Shown one piece after another: positions 1-10,456 of a stretch of DNA of 64,000 nt (position 1 is its first letter; each line of letters starts with the position of its first letter). Origin of the DNA: Fasciolopsis buskii (taxonomy: Eukaryota; Platyhelminthes; Trematoda; Plagiorchiida; Fasciolidae). The position numbers were made by a program, and so were the translations under genes. The stretch spans positions 1 through 64,000 of the forward strand of contig LUCM01003717.1 of assembly GCA_008360955.1 (NCBI GenBank). The letters are read 5' to 3'. The notes beneath the pieces were generated by a model. That model was not told the DNA's origin. It did not search any database and saw only the letters and a program-made list of their open reading frames with translations.

Positions 1-1180
1 CATTATCCAACGGACTGCAAGTGGCTGCACTTTCATAAGTATTTGTGGTGAGTGCTTCAGCAAGCTGAGCCAAGAATCTGTCTGTCAGAGGCGAATGAAA
101 ATCTAACCGGCCCTCTAAGTAACCGTCCGGAACAAGTTGGTCTATCAGCTGGATTATTTGTTTGCGAAGTGAAACAGCTTCCTCATGAGCTGACACGTAA
201 TACCAAATCAGATACTCTTCTTGAGATTTTTGCCGAGCTATTACCCAGTTATTCAACAAACTCGTAAGTTGATTCAAGGCATTCGATGCCAACGTGGACA
301 ACTGATCGACATATTCCGGCTCCAGAAAGAGCGGAGGTAAATCTGCGGGAAGTGCATCGGAAGTAACACTAATCGGATATGTAACTTCTAGACCGTCAAC
401 AAAATCGAAAACATACAACCGCTCCAACAGACCTGGATCAGATGTTGGATCGAAGTAGCCAAGTTGATATGTCTCGTGTACAGATATCGTCCGAGTTGGC
501 TTGGTGCATTTCTAGATTCTATATCTACGGTTCCATTTCCTCATTCTGGTGATATAACCGGTGATCCATTGGTCCACTTTTTTGTGGTCTTCTGACCCTC
601 GTATGCAGGTTTCTCCTTTGGAGATTAAATCACTCTGATATTCTGATTCAGTTTTTATTCCAGAATCCATTCAACTTTAAACTCGATTGAGACGTCTTCG
701 ATATCCTTTACTGTGACGGAGAAGTCGGGCATTGACACCCTCAGATTTCTCGGGGGAAACTGAGCGTAACTGCGATTCGAAGACGAAACATGGACAACGA
801 GTCCACATCCGTTGACATAATGCATGTCAAAGTAATTCTGAAACGGATGGTACACACGGAAAATACGATTATCTTTGTCTGTTAGCAGAGAGCACAATGT
901 AGCACTACATAATCAAAAGAAACTTTGCGGAGCCAGTTCAATGGGAAATAAACTGAATGGCGGTGCAGGGAAAACAGACATCAAATTGACATCAGTCAGG
1001 CTTCGGTCTTCCTTGCGGCGTCAGTTTAAAAAAGACCATTAATGCTGCACCAGTGCTCTGGTTTGGGTTCCTACTTCATCAGTATCATCATCATCATCAT
1101 CATCACCATCATCGTTCAGCGTTAAACAACAAGGTAAAGCCCTCTGGACACGCGTGCCGTTGCCCCAAGGATACATGTTT
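1..1180 (-). CDS. Partial multi-exon host gene, product not recognised
   Basis: I join five minus-strand open segments, all in one frame: 1180-1051, 1011-924, 878-676, 615-559 and 511 to the window edge. The introns (1050-1012, 923-879, 675-616, 558-512) are 39, 45, 60 and 47 bp, and each starts GT and ends AG. Each removes an in-frame stop or a frame change, and two acceptors follow pyrimidine-rich tracts. The joined frame is open for about 329 codons and runs off the window, so the C-terminus is missing; the 5' end (acceptor near 1181) is also incomplete. The protein has an Asp-rich run near its start (from the GAT repeat), a beta-rich middle and a helix-rich end with many Leu/Gln/Glu. I cannot assign a family. 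Very short introns are known in flatworms. The gene model is inference; the open frames and splice dinucleotides are seen directly. An RTE fragment lies just upstream, probably inside a larger intron. Confidence 0.6.
1084..1113. repeat. (CAT)n / (ATG)n trinucleotide microsatellite
   Basis: About ten CAT/ATC units with one ATC to ACC interruption. On the minus strand it reads GAT and would encode the Asp run of the host gene model. On the plus strand the same bases give a His run in an unrelated ORF, which I regard as a shadow. Confidence 0.85.
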
Positions 1181-1265
1181 CTACAAAGGAAGTGAATATC
1201 CAAGGGAAACAGGGAATGGACCTACACAGTTGGGAAAAAATAACATGCTGCTGTAGCCAACACAC

Positions 1266-1452
1266 GGAACACAGTCTAATTGTACAAAGACGCACGTGTT
1301 TTTACAATCATTCTAATTCGATAGAAAAATGCAACATGATCGCCCACTGTCACAGTCCCTGCCATATTCCTTCGGTGTCTACAGTCAGCTAGTTGACGGG
1401 TTTTCCGTACCCCAACCAAGAAGACACGAGACACCTACTTTACCTAAGTCCG
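1266..1452 (-). mobile_element. RTE-like LINE 3'-end fragment (antisense)
   Basis: Read on the minus strand, this closely matches the plus-strand sequence at 3955-4140, including the coding end of an RTE-type ORF2 and the adjacent 3' sequence. Landmarks present in both copies are GGTAAAGTAGGTGTCTCG and CTATCGAATTAGAATGATTG. The copy carries small indels and no intact reading frame. It is joined directly to a sense RTE linker fragment at 1481. Confidence 0.7.
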
Positions 1453-1480
1453 CTATGCATTTCTCACTCCACGTTGCCAC

Positions 1481-2665
1481 ATGGCTTCCTTTCGACTTAC
1501 GTCACAAACCCAGTTGGCTGTCGAACGTTTGTCTGATCCGACTGTTCGCAACAGCTACGAACAGAAACTATCCGATGAACCAAGAACTCCGACGAGCAAC
1601 AATGTAGACGAGCAGTGGAATCAAATTAAGCAGGCTATCTTTTGGCAGCAGATTTCGCCTGTGGTCCTACATTTAGCGTTTATCAAGGGCACTGGATCTC
1701 GCAAGATCGCTGGGTCTAATGGAGCAAAAACGCCAGCTGCCTAACTGCAAGGAAGTAAATAAGGTGCGTCGACAGTTGCAGCGTCAGTTGACAGTAAACT
1801 CTAAGAACGACCGCGAAAACTGGTGGGTTAAGGTAGCCGAAGCGATGAAGGAAGCGTCCGCTTCAGGTAACGGTCAAAGGACGTTGAAAGCTTATTAACG
1901 CGACAGCGGTAGCGGCGAACTTCGGTTAGTGAAGTCGTGTGCGATAGGCTGGAGAGCTCATTCAATGGTAGACAGGGACAAGATGGACCGATTGGGCAGA
2001 GCTTTCAAGGAATCAGTTAGCTGGCACATGCTAACGTATTTAGTCAACGTCTGCCAGTTTGTAAATCAATTGGAGGTGTCACTTGATCACCCCAAAACGG
2101 AAGTAGAAGTGCAGTCGAATATTACGGCTTCCATGAAGAGGGGAAAAAGCAGACCGGTCCTGACGACCTTACCCAGTTTCTGCTTTCAAATTCGATGGAA
2201 GCTCTGAGTGAAATCGCTTACCGCATTGCTTCGCGAATAGTATGGGACGAAGGAGCTTTTCATTCCGTTATCGTGAATGAGACATACTTGACCCTCTTCA
2301 AGAAGGGTACATGGAGTGACTGCAACAATCATCGTGGGATTAGTTTAATTCCGATAGCTACTCAGGTGTTAGCTTCGATAATGCCGCGCCGTTTGACACC
2401 GATTTGTGGCAGTAATATCTGCGAACAGCAGGCCGGATTTCGGCCAGGTTGAGGTTGCATCAGCCAGATATTCACTCTCCGACAGATACTCAAAGCGCGC
2501 CACTCGCGCCGCCGTCCTACGATCGTAGTCTTCCTCGACTTGAAAGTTGCTTTCGACTCCGTGGATCGACCGGCTTTACTCAGTGCTCACCACCTGGAAG
2601 GGTATGCCAACGAAGTTTGTGAACCTGTTGCGAGCATTGTACTTGCACACCTATGGTCGCGTTAG
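1481..2665 (+). pseudogene. RTE-like LINE ORF2 fragment: linker and N-terminal reverse transcriptase
   Basis: Broken plus-strand ORF2 piece. The first part (1481-1930) is the region between endonuclease and reverse transcriptase, with a recognisable DRENWWVKVAE block near 1810. The reverse transcriptase half follows with NNHRGISLIPIATQVLA (about 2325-2375), EQQAGFRPG (about 2425-2450) and motif A as VVFLDLKVAFDSVDR (2525-2569), which keeps the first catalytic Asp. Stops and frame changes at about 1740, 1898, 2207 and 2452 make it non-functional. The sequence stops at about 2665, where an inverted copy of the same region begins. The RTE-type call rests on motif style; the exact clade is inference. 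No endonuclease domain is present here. Confidence 0.72.
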
Positions 2666-3712
2666 GGTATAAGGTGAACTCCATTACCTGGCCCAAGACG
2701 AATTTGAAGAAGAATGGAGAGATGGGATGCCGTTGTCCGACACCGCTTGCCGCTTCGAATGAAATTGTTAGTTCACCGTATACCTTCACACGACCATAGG
2801 TATGCAAGTACAATGCTCGCAGGAAATCCGGGAACTTCGTTGGTACCACCATTCCGTTGAACAGCAGTGGATAGGTCTGTCCGATCCACTGAAACAAACG
2901 CGCCTTTCATGTTCAGAAAGACCACGATCGTAGGGCGGCGGTGTCCATAGCGCGTCCCGAAGAGCTGCCGAAGAGTGAATACCAGGTCGGTGCAACCCCG
3001 ACCTCGATGAAATCAGGCCTGCTATTCATAGACGCCATTCTCGCGAACCGGTGTCAAACGACGCAGCATTATCGAAGCTAACACCTTAGTAACTATCGGA
3101 ATTAAACTGATCCCACGATGATTGCTGCAGCACTTCGTGTGCCCTTCTCGAAGATGGATACAATTAGTGACTCACTCCACGATAACAGAATGCGTTCCTC
3201 GTTCCAAATATTGCGAAGTAAGGAGGTAAGTGATTTCATCTGAGCGTCACCACCCAGTTTGGATAGAACTGAGGGAACTTCGTCGGCACCTTCTCTTTTC
3301 CCCTCCTCAGGAGTTGAATATTCGACTCCATTTCCAATTCCGCCAAGGGTCGACGAACACCTTCAAAGGATTCGCAGCTGCGAATGTCGGCCTAAATAAG
3401 TTAGCGTGTGGCTAGCTAAACTGATCCTTGAAGTGCTCAACCCAACGGTCCAGCCTTTGCTGTTTACCAGAGATGAGCTCTCCAATCCTATCGCTATGGA
3501 TGAGCTCTTCATTTCTGTCGCGCACGGTTTCACTAACCGAAGTTCACCGCCCATTGGCGTCTCATAAAACTTAAACAATGTTTGACTGTTACCTGAATCG
3601 AATTCCAATTCCATTTTTCGGCTACCTTAACCCACCAGTTTTCACGGTCATTCCGAAGGCTTATGGTCACTGGACGCAGCAGCTGTCGACGATATCTACC
3701 TTGTGTTGCTAG
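2666..3712 (-). pseudogene. RTE-like LINE ORF2 fragment, inverted relative to the 1481-2665 copy
   Basis: Minus-strand copy of the same linker and reverse transcriptase region. It starts near 3712 with the NDRENWWVKVAE block (about 3650) and the GGELRLVK linker segment (about 3540). The fingers region and motif A follow (about 2900-3120), then a motif B-like GVGQRHPISPFFF stretch (2700-2735) that the plus-strand copy lacks. Several stops and frameshifts are present. Facing the copy at 1481-2665, it forms a tail-to-tail inverted repeat with almost no spacer. The two copies differ by many substitutions, so the inversion is not very recent or both have decayed. Confidence 0.7.
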
Positions 3713-3719
3713 GATTGGA

Positions 3720-4140
3720 TGGAGTGACCGGCTGAGTAATGTGGAGGTTAAGAATCTAGTACTAAGTGCCAATCCTGAGAGCATTCTTATCTAGCTTATG
3801 AAACTTAGAAGACTACGCTGGTTGGGTCATGTCTGTGCGGATGCGGAACACTCGTCTTACCATACGTTGCCCCATTTGCGTTCCTCTCAAATGAATGGAG
3901 AAACCATGTGAAGGCCAACGGATGAAGTGGCAACGTGGGATGAGAAAATGTACAGCGAACTTAGGTAAAGTAGGTGTCTCGTGTCTTCTTGGTTGGGATA
4001 CGGAAGACCCGTCAACTAGCTGGCCGCAGAGAATGAATAATATGGCAGTGGACTGTGAACAGTGGCGATCATGTTGTCATTTTCTATCGAATTAGAATGA
4101 TTGAAAACACGTGCGTTTGTACAATTAGACTGTGTAAAGC
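3720..4140 (+). pseudogene. RTE-like LINE C-terminal end and 3' terminus
   Basis: Plus-strand remnant of the ORF2 C-terminus. It reads LSNVEVKNLVLSANPES, then MKLRRLRWLGHV (about 3800-3835), the typical LRRLRWLGHV block after the RT thumb. A second segment follows with GKVGVSCLLGWDTEDPS and WRSCCHFLS (about 3960-4090). The coding part ends at the TAG at 4093; what follows is non-coding. Frameshifts near 3840-3890 break the frame. It abuts the 5' side of the minus-strand copy at about 3715. Confidence 0.65.
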
Positions 4141-4360
4141 AATTGACTGACTCTAGCTTATCACCAAAACGGTGAGTACAGGCACAGGTTCCCACCACTC
4201 TTGAAAAAATGTCTTGCACTATGAGGATGCAATGCCACATATCTTATCGAGTACTTCGGTCGTCAAGCGATTCAACGTGTGTTGAATTTCCTGTGCGACT
4301 AACTTTGATCTCCAGGGACCCGGCAAAACCTCTGGATGGGAAAGCCCCGTGAGGAAAGCT
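4141..4360. other. Spacer between opposed RTE fragments
   Basis: No coding sequence is recognised. It separates the 3' end of the plus-strand RTE piece from the 3' part of the next minus-strand RTE copy and may contain 3' UTR sequence of either. Confidence 0.4.
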
Positions 4361-5850
4361 GGATTGTCAAGAATGAGAATAATACACTGTATCTAAGTCT
4401 GCTTTAATTCTCCTCATCCTGTATAATGTGCTCACGCCCAGGGGGTTTTTCCATTTCGTGGGAGGAACGGAGAATAAACCAGGGTATGGTGGACGAGTTT
4501 TCGTCATACACAACATGTGACCTAACCAATGAAGTCTGCTCAGCTTCATAGGCCAAGATAAAAGGTTATCAGAACTGGCACCTAATACCACATCCCTGAC
4601 CTCCGCATTACCCGGTTACTCCAACCAATCCTGATACTAGGCAAACATCGGTGATCAAAAACCTCCAAGGGATGCACACCTTTACCGTACGAACTCCACA
4701 CCTCGCAAATACGCAGAAGTGAGCGCATTGCGGTACAGTACACGCAAACTTACAACCTAAGTGGAATATTTGGCCGAAAGCCCAACACAGTCGAGTGTAT
4801 TCCGTTTGAGCCTTAAATATATGCCTAGTCGTCTTTACTACCGTGCCACTACCTTTCGTAACGCAGCCGCCGAGGTACCCGAAACAGTCCACAATCGTTA
4901 GTTCTTCATCCAGCATCAAATTCAGGACTGATGACGTCCAATACTGTAATGGCACTTTACACTTTGGGGGTGCAAAGCACATGATGTATGGCGCTACAAC
5001 TACGATGATCGCTACCAGTGCCTGTGCTTTTCTCGAAAATGGATAAAGTAACGGGATATCTACCTCGTTCGAAATATCACGGATTAAGAATGTAAATATT
5101 TTTGTTAGGGCGTTCCCATCTAATTCGACAAGAAATGAAAGGAGGTCGTAGGAAACGACAGCTTTTCTTCCCTTCAGTAGTCGAATGTCCGACTATACTT
5201 CGCATTCCCCTGGGGAGTCCAGATACTTGCTAAGGATTTGCAGCTGTGGTCGTCAGACTACCCACATTGGCGCGCAGCCAACTAAACCGTTCATTGAAGC
5301 ATCTAGCCCAACCGTCCAGTCGCTGCTGACTGTCATGCATAAGCCCTCCATTTCTATCGTATACGATTCCACCGACCGAAGTTCGCCTCCCATTGGTGGC
5401 GCGTATATGCTTAAACGGTCATCAGTTGTTGCCTAAAGCAGCTCCCACTCCCTTTTCTTCGGCTGCTTTAACTCACCAGTTCTCATGGTCTTTCTTAAGG
5501 CTAACCGTCAGTTAATGCTGAAGATGTTATCAGTTATTAGCTTTGCATTTAGGGAGTTGGTAATTTAACTCCATTAGGCTCAGCGACACTTGCGAGGTCC
5601 AGTGTCTTCGGTGGAATTTGGATATAGGACATCTGGCAAGACCTGCTGCCGAGTGTATTGCCTGCTTGATTTCATCCCAACGCTTAACAACAGTGCTGCG
5701 CGTCGGGGTTCTTAGCTCATCTGACAGTTTTTGTTCATAAATTGTGCAAGCAGCCGAAACCGACAGACGTCTTCCATCCAAGCCAGTTTGCGTCGATGAC
5801 CAGTGAACCAGCGCATGGGCCGATTCGACATACGTGGCCCGGTACGATCT
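4361..5850 (-). pseudogene. RTE-like LINE ORF2 copy with the RT core deleted
   Basis: Reading from 5850 down, the linker region comes first, with YEQKLSDELRTPTRS and KRWDEIKQAIHSAAG (about 5740-5640), which matches the linker of the 1481 copy. The GGELRSVESYTIEME segment follows (about 5400-5350). The sequence then jumps, with unrelated or unrecognisable bases at 5180-5000, to the post-catalytic part: CFAPPKCKVPLQYW (about 4980), FGYLGGCVTKGSG (about 4880) and finally KLSRLHWLGHMLCMTKTR (about 4540-4490). The YADD-containing palm between linker and thumb is missing, so the copy cannot be active. Several frameshifts are present. Just upstream (5850-6073) is an unrecognised open stretch. Confidence 0.7.
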
Positions 5851-5899
5851 ACAGTTCTAAACAGAACCGCACAAACGGTAGCCTAAAGCGATATGGTCG

Positions 5900-7080
5900 A
5901 TCTGGCTCAAACTGCCGGTCTAGTAGGGGCACCATATCGCTGTGACGCGAACTGTGCGGGAAATTCGCACTAGAAAGAAGCAATGACTGAATAAAAATCG
6001 GGAAGCTCGTCCCAGTTATACGTATGCTGAGAGGGTAAGGCGAACCACCCACCTGAACAAGCTTCCGGCGCACTAAGTTTTCAATGGCGGACTAACAAGT
6101 TTAACCCGAATACTCCTAAGGTAAGCATGAAACCCTTTATGCACGGTGAACGCATCTCCGAGAACTTCGTGCACATACATTCCCTGTTTTACTAATTTTA
6201 TGGACGTAAGTCATACTAGCATACCACGAAATTAACGCCTAGCACGGTTGCTACTGTGGGAGTTACAACGCAGCTCATGAACCAAGGAGTACTTTCCGTA
6301 TGCCTACGCGGACAAGATCGCACGAACAATTCCATATTTACTCTTCAACCAGAAAGGTCCCACATCGGGGAGTTCAGGGACCGAAGTGCTAAGGAAGTTG
6401 CCTCCCTGAATCCGCCGAAGTTCGTACACCATACATCGCGTCGCATCGGTTCCCTTGAGATTCGGAACATCAGGCTTCCATATAATGAACAGAACACAAT
6501 AATCACGGGAACAGACAAGTGTCAGACACCGAATTTCCTAGGCATCGGGTTGCCGTGCCGACAGGACCGAATCTAGGTATGATATCTGAGCGCCTTGGTT
6601 CATTGACAACTTACGTACCTAGTCAACAATTCGCTGAAATATCAACTTGGCATTCGCCATTGATTAGCTGAACTCTAATAGCTCTTAGCAATCAGACTCA
6701 GAACGTAAGTAATAAATCACTATATTATTGTCAGAGTGCTTACACCCTATGCAAACCGGTAACAATGTTACCGCCTGTAAATTTAATCGGTTTTTATTTT
6801 CCAAGGACGAGCGCGAAATCCCAGTGGCATTAAAGCCAAGTAAAGGTCTTCTAGAACTGATACGTTGTTAGTGTAAAGATATTAGAAGCTCTGACCTAAG
6901 TCAGAGTGTGGACTGAGGACAGACAACCGATTTAATAAGACACGGCACCCTTCCTTATCATACGGAACTGCACCTAACCTAGTCCTTGTGGGCAGCTACA
7001 GGCCGTTACAGCCCCCCGCCGACTGCAGCTACGGAACCAACGCGGCCGTACCGCATAATTCAAACTGCGCGCCAAAGACC
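5900..7080. other. No recognised gene
   Basis: Short ORFs occur on both strands, the longest 106 codons at 6256-6576 plus, with no domain or motif I can identify. It could hold decayed 5' parts of the RTE copy or unrelated intergenic DNA. Confidence 0.4.
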
Positions 7081-7085
7081 TTCAG

Positions 7086-7160
7086 TCCCGGTTCCAGTTT
7101 GAATACAGTACTATACGGCGAGACGTTTGATCGTCAAGGTTCTTGCGCCGAGAGCTCCTT
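7086..7160. repeat. Left member of a ~75 bp direct repeat pair
   Basis: Similar to 10383-10456 in the same orientation. Shared landmarks are GGCGAGA, TGATCGTC and AGGTTCTTGCGCC in the same order and spacing. Identity is roughly three quarters by eye. The pair brackets the CR1-like element. It may be the 3' terminal sequence of that LINE family present twice. Confidence 0.6.
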
Positions 7161-7619
7161 GAATCTGACGATGCTTCGATAACAAGGCGGTGGAAGCCTT
7201 CTTCAGTTTTTACAACGGAGGAAACATCTCACACACTGCCCTCTCCAACCACAGCTAGTCATGCGTTGTCTAGTCTCCCTTTGAATTTGCGCACTAGCCC
7301 CATCTCGACCACTTCCTCTGGTAACTTATTCCATCCATTCACCACTCATGTGGCAAACCATTTGCTCCTCAGCCTGATGGTTACTTGTCCCCGCATAATC
7401 GTTTTCCCGTTACCTTCGATTGTGTCGTTCCCCTTATCGGCTATAGGCTCCAAGGTGACCCCGCACCCCTGCCAGACCCTTAATGATTTTAAAGATCTGC
7501 AATAAGTCACGACTTTCCCTACGTCTCTCCAGGGAGTACAAACCAAGCGCCATCATCCTCTACTTACATCCCATGTGCCTCTAATGCCCATTCTACCATG
7601 TAAAAGCACACATTTTACT

Positions 7620-8640
7620 CTCTTACTAAATGTAGTCTCCATGCCTGGACATAGTGCGATTGGGCATATGACTTGAGCATTGACAGAAGAACGTTAGTCG
7701 TCCTAGATCCTACGGTCCTCTTAAGTTGGTGGAGCGCAAACCACGCCTTCGTGTCCGAGTTGTGACATTGCAAACTGGGTTCGTAGTCTGCACTCACGAC
7801 TATCCCGAGGTCTCCTGCTTGCTGAATCTGTTCCATCGCTACCTGATGCCTAGGTGGACCCATGTGGCGAGGGGAGTTTGCTTCTCCTTCCGTGAGCCGC
7901 CGAAGTTTGTTCAAGTTCATCGGAAGATCCCAGATGACCGACCACTGGTAAACTTTAACCAGATCCCTCTGCATTGCCTCACTGTTTGCTGCCCTAATAG
8001 TATGATGTCGTCAGCAAACATCAGACACGGATTTTGCAATCCATTAGCTATGTTGTTGACATATATAATGAAGAGCAGTGACCCTAAGACAGATCCCTGG
8101 GACACCCCGCTCTGTAGCAATCCTCTGCCCGATAGACAACCCTCGACTCCCACCCTGAAAGATCGGCCCTTCGGACATTGTCCTGTTCGGTTATTCACCT
8201 TAGCGTCAGATCCAAAAAGCTTCACTTTCTGGCCAGAAGCCTGTGGTCCACGGAGTCAAAGGCCTTCTGGAAGCCCGGATAGCAGACTTCTACTCTTTCG
8301 CCCCTGTCAATTCTACCTGTAATATTGTCCAGGAAGCTTACGAGGTTGGTCAGACAGGAACATTTGTGCCAAAATGCATGCTGTTCTACCATTATTGACT
8401 CGTTAGCCTCTAGATGATTGACTATTCTGTCGCGAAGAATTCTCGCGGGAGTCTTCGGCATAACGGATGTCAAGCTCACCGGTCTCCAGCTACTGCAGAT
8501 GTCTCTGTCGCTGCCTTTATGCACCGGTGTGACGGTCGATGTCAACCAGTTTACGGGGAGCCGCCCCTCGTCCACTAAAGAGCAAGGTTCCACCAAGACC
8601 TCCGCCAGCGGCTTAACTATCGCTGCGTAGATCCCATCGG
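7620..8640 (-). pseudogene. CR1-like reverse transcriptase remnant
   Basis: Minus-strand reverse transcriptase with clear landmarks. Fingers: LPVNWLTSTVTPVHKGS and WRPVSLTSVMPKT (about 8560-8450). Motif A: GFQKAFDSVDHRLL (about 8275-8235). Motif B: QGSVLGSLLFIIYVNNIA (about 8100-8045). Motif C: FADD with the two catalytic Asp codons at 8012-8007. The thumb follows with SSMLKSYAQSH-like residues toward 7620. The catalytic FADD is intact, but the frame breaks between 8225 and 8222 and again near 7917-7974, so no full-length protein is possible. Normally it would copy element RNA at a nicked target site. Confidence 0.75.
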
Positions 8641-9050
8641 CCCTGTTTTTTTCGACGCATCCACATTTATTAAGCTACCCCTGACTACTTCCTCCGTGAT
8701 TTCTCCGTCCGGCATCTCCACCAAACGGGTGACAGGGTCTAGTGTTAGTCCCTGCGTCCCTTAATCTCGCCTGTATAATGGCTGCAAATATTTCAGCAGG
8801 CAGTCCGCCTTCTCATGTCTGTCTGTTGACCTAATCCCCTGGTGGTTTTTACCCCCACCAACGACCTTTCGCAAATCGCGAGAGAGTTAAGATCTCTACC
8901 CCCATCCCCGCGCTTCCTGTCCCCTTATTTTGGCTCTTCCGGCGTATGGCAGTCACGGGTGTCGGGTCCAGACTTAGTGGCTCAAGGTGCGACCACTCAC
9001 TGCGTTCGCCTTCAGCCCTGCTGCACAGAATTGAATTCAGCTGCCATCCT

Positions 9051-10090
9051 TCATCCAACTTTTGGGTTCTCGGTTTGATGACTTGAATCCACGCTGCACT
9101 GAATCCTGGCAAGTCCTCTTTTTGCAACCTTCGCCTTGATCCTGCTTATGGCAGTATCATCTGGCACTGTGGTAATCACCTCTCTGGTGATCGCCTTGAT
9201 TCTATTGGCTTCTACCACGAACCTATTTCTATGCCGTGGATTGGCGAATTCCACCAGCGTTGGTCCTGGGTCCCGGCATCCAGAGTCACCGACTACCTGT
9301 CATCTTCCCAGGAAAAATACCGCTTTGATAGCAATATGTTCCTGTATTTTCACCGTTTGGAGAAGGTTTAGGGCACGGTAATTCACCGCTCGTTCCCTCT
9401 GCTTCCCCACCTTCACAAAGTGCTCCGGGATCCCGTGGACAAGGACATTTCGATTTCTACCCAACCTACTGTCGCTATAGTTTTGTACGCTATTGAGCTC
9501 CCTGTTCATCTGGTGCAGGGTCTTCTCTACGTTCAACAGTCTTGCACCTATTTCCGAATGACTTGTGGCCGAATCGATGACCTTTGCTCTACTTGGGTTC
9601 TTATACTCGCGCGCCTGCGCTCCTTCGTCTCCTGTTTTCCTCATGGCTTGCCCCTCCGCCTTGCCTCTGGTTCCCCCTGAGATTGTACGTTTGCTTTACC
9701 TCCAGCTACGCTTACACTCTCTGAGGGTTTGATGACCTCCGCTCATATCCGGTCAGCAGAGGCTACGCTAGAACTCTCTTCCGCTGCTGCAGGTGCCGGT
9801 GGCAGATCCTCTTCCTCCTGGATGTCCTTACTCGTTGCGGCATCTAGTAAACCATTTGTAACATTGTCGTCACGCTCAGCGCTCCCCTTGTCACCTGCAT
9901 TCGGAAAGGCTTGCCGTTGGCCTAACTGGGTGTTACCAGAGATGGCCCTTCCTGTGAACTTCTTGCAAGCTGAGCAAACCCAGCTTAGATTGTCCTATTG
10001 TCAGTGGAGCTCGTAAATATCTTATCTAAGGCCTCCACCTGCACAGTGGAACCGTTTGCTACACGTGTCACACTGAATTCCTGCTGCCAC
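9051..10090 (-). pseudogene. CR1-like ORF1 remnant with PHD-like zinc finger
   Basis: The minus strand from 10072 reads CDTCSKRFHC, followed about 50 bases later by LSWVCSACKK (about 9990-9960). This gives the C-x2-C ... H/C ... W-x-C-x2-C pattern of a PHD finger, though two stop codons lie between the halves. A Ser/Ala/Glu-rich linker follows (9950-9760). Next come a coiled-coil-like segment and LGRNRNVLVHGIPEH (about 9480-9430), typical of ORF1 RNA-binding domains, and MEFANPRHRNRFVVEA (9254-9200). ORF1 products of this kind bind element RNA. Frameshifts at about 9650 and 9300 break it. Confidence 0.6.
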
Positions 10091-10382
10091 ACTTCACATG
10101 TTGTTCAGGGCTTCGCACTGACCTTCTGGCATGTAATTTCTACCTAGACGGCCTACTCATGAAGTATGGAAGCCCTTAATCACGCAAAATTGTAGGCAGG
10201 TATGCTCAATCCCAGCTAGAGTCAAGAAGAGTAGCCTTTTGGGAGCAAAATCTATTCGATCACCTTCCTTGATACACTCTTTGTTCCCGACTGCCTACGG
10301 ATTCTCTATTCTTGATCTTCCTGGTATGAGCTAGCAGGCCACGCTGCGGTGTGGCGCAGTTGTATTCCGGTTTACTTGTCTT

Positions 10383-10456
10383 TCAGTTCCAGTACCAGTT
10401 AGATTACAGGACTATGCGGCGAGATGCCTGATCGTCCAGGTTCTTGCGCCTAGAGC
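10383..10456. repeat. Right member of a ~75 bp direct repeat pair
   Basis: See the partner at 7086-7160. It lies just upstream (5' side) of the minus-strand CR1-like element and could be the tail of another copy inserted earlier. Confidence 0.6.

Larger units (their letters stand above)
7160..10110 (-). mobile_element. CR1-like non-LTR retrotransposon, decayed, lacking most of its endonuclease
   Basis: A minus-strand LINE with parts in the expected order: ORF1 with a PHD-like finger (about 10090-9960), ORF1 middle with a VHGIPE-type domain (9644-9051), then reverse transcriptase (about 8760-7640) and a decayed 3' part down to about 7160. Between ORF1 (ends about 9050) and the RT (starts about 8760) there is no room for a complete APE-type endonuclease, so an internal deletion is likely. 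A PHD finger in ORF1 is documented for CR1-like elements, which supports the clade call. Many stops and frameshifts are present. Confidence 0.72.

Noticed and set aside
1053..1256. Plus-strand ORF with a His run
   Set aside because: The His run is the complement-frame reading of the GAT repeat. The minus strand has a better supported spliced frame over the same bases.
7726..8322. 198-codon plus ORF
   Set aside because: Lies antisense to the CR1-like RT with its FADD motif on the minus strand; a shadow despite its length.
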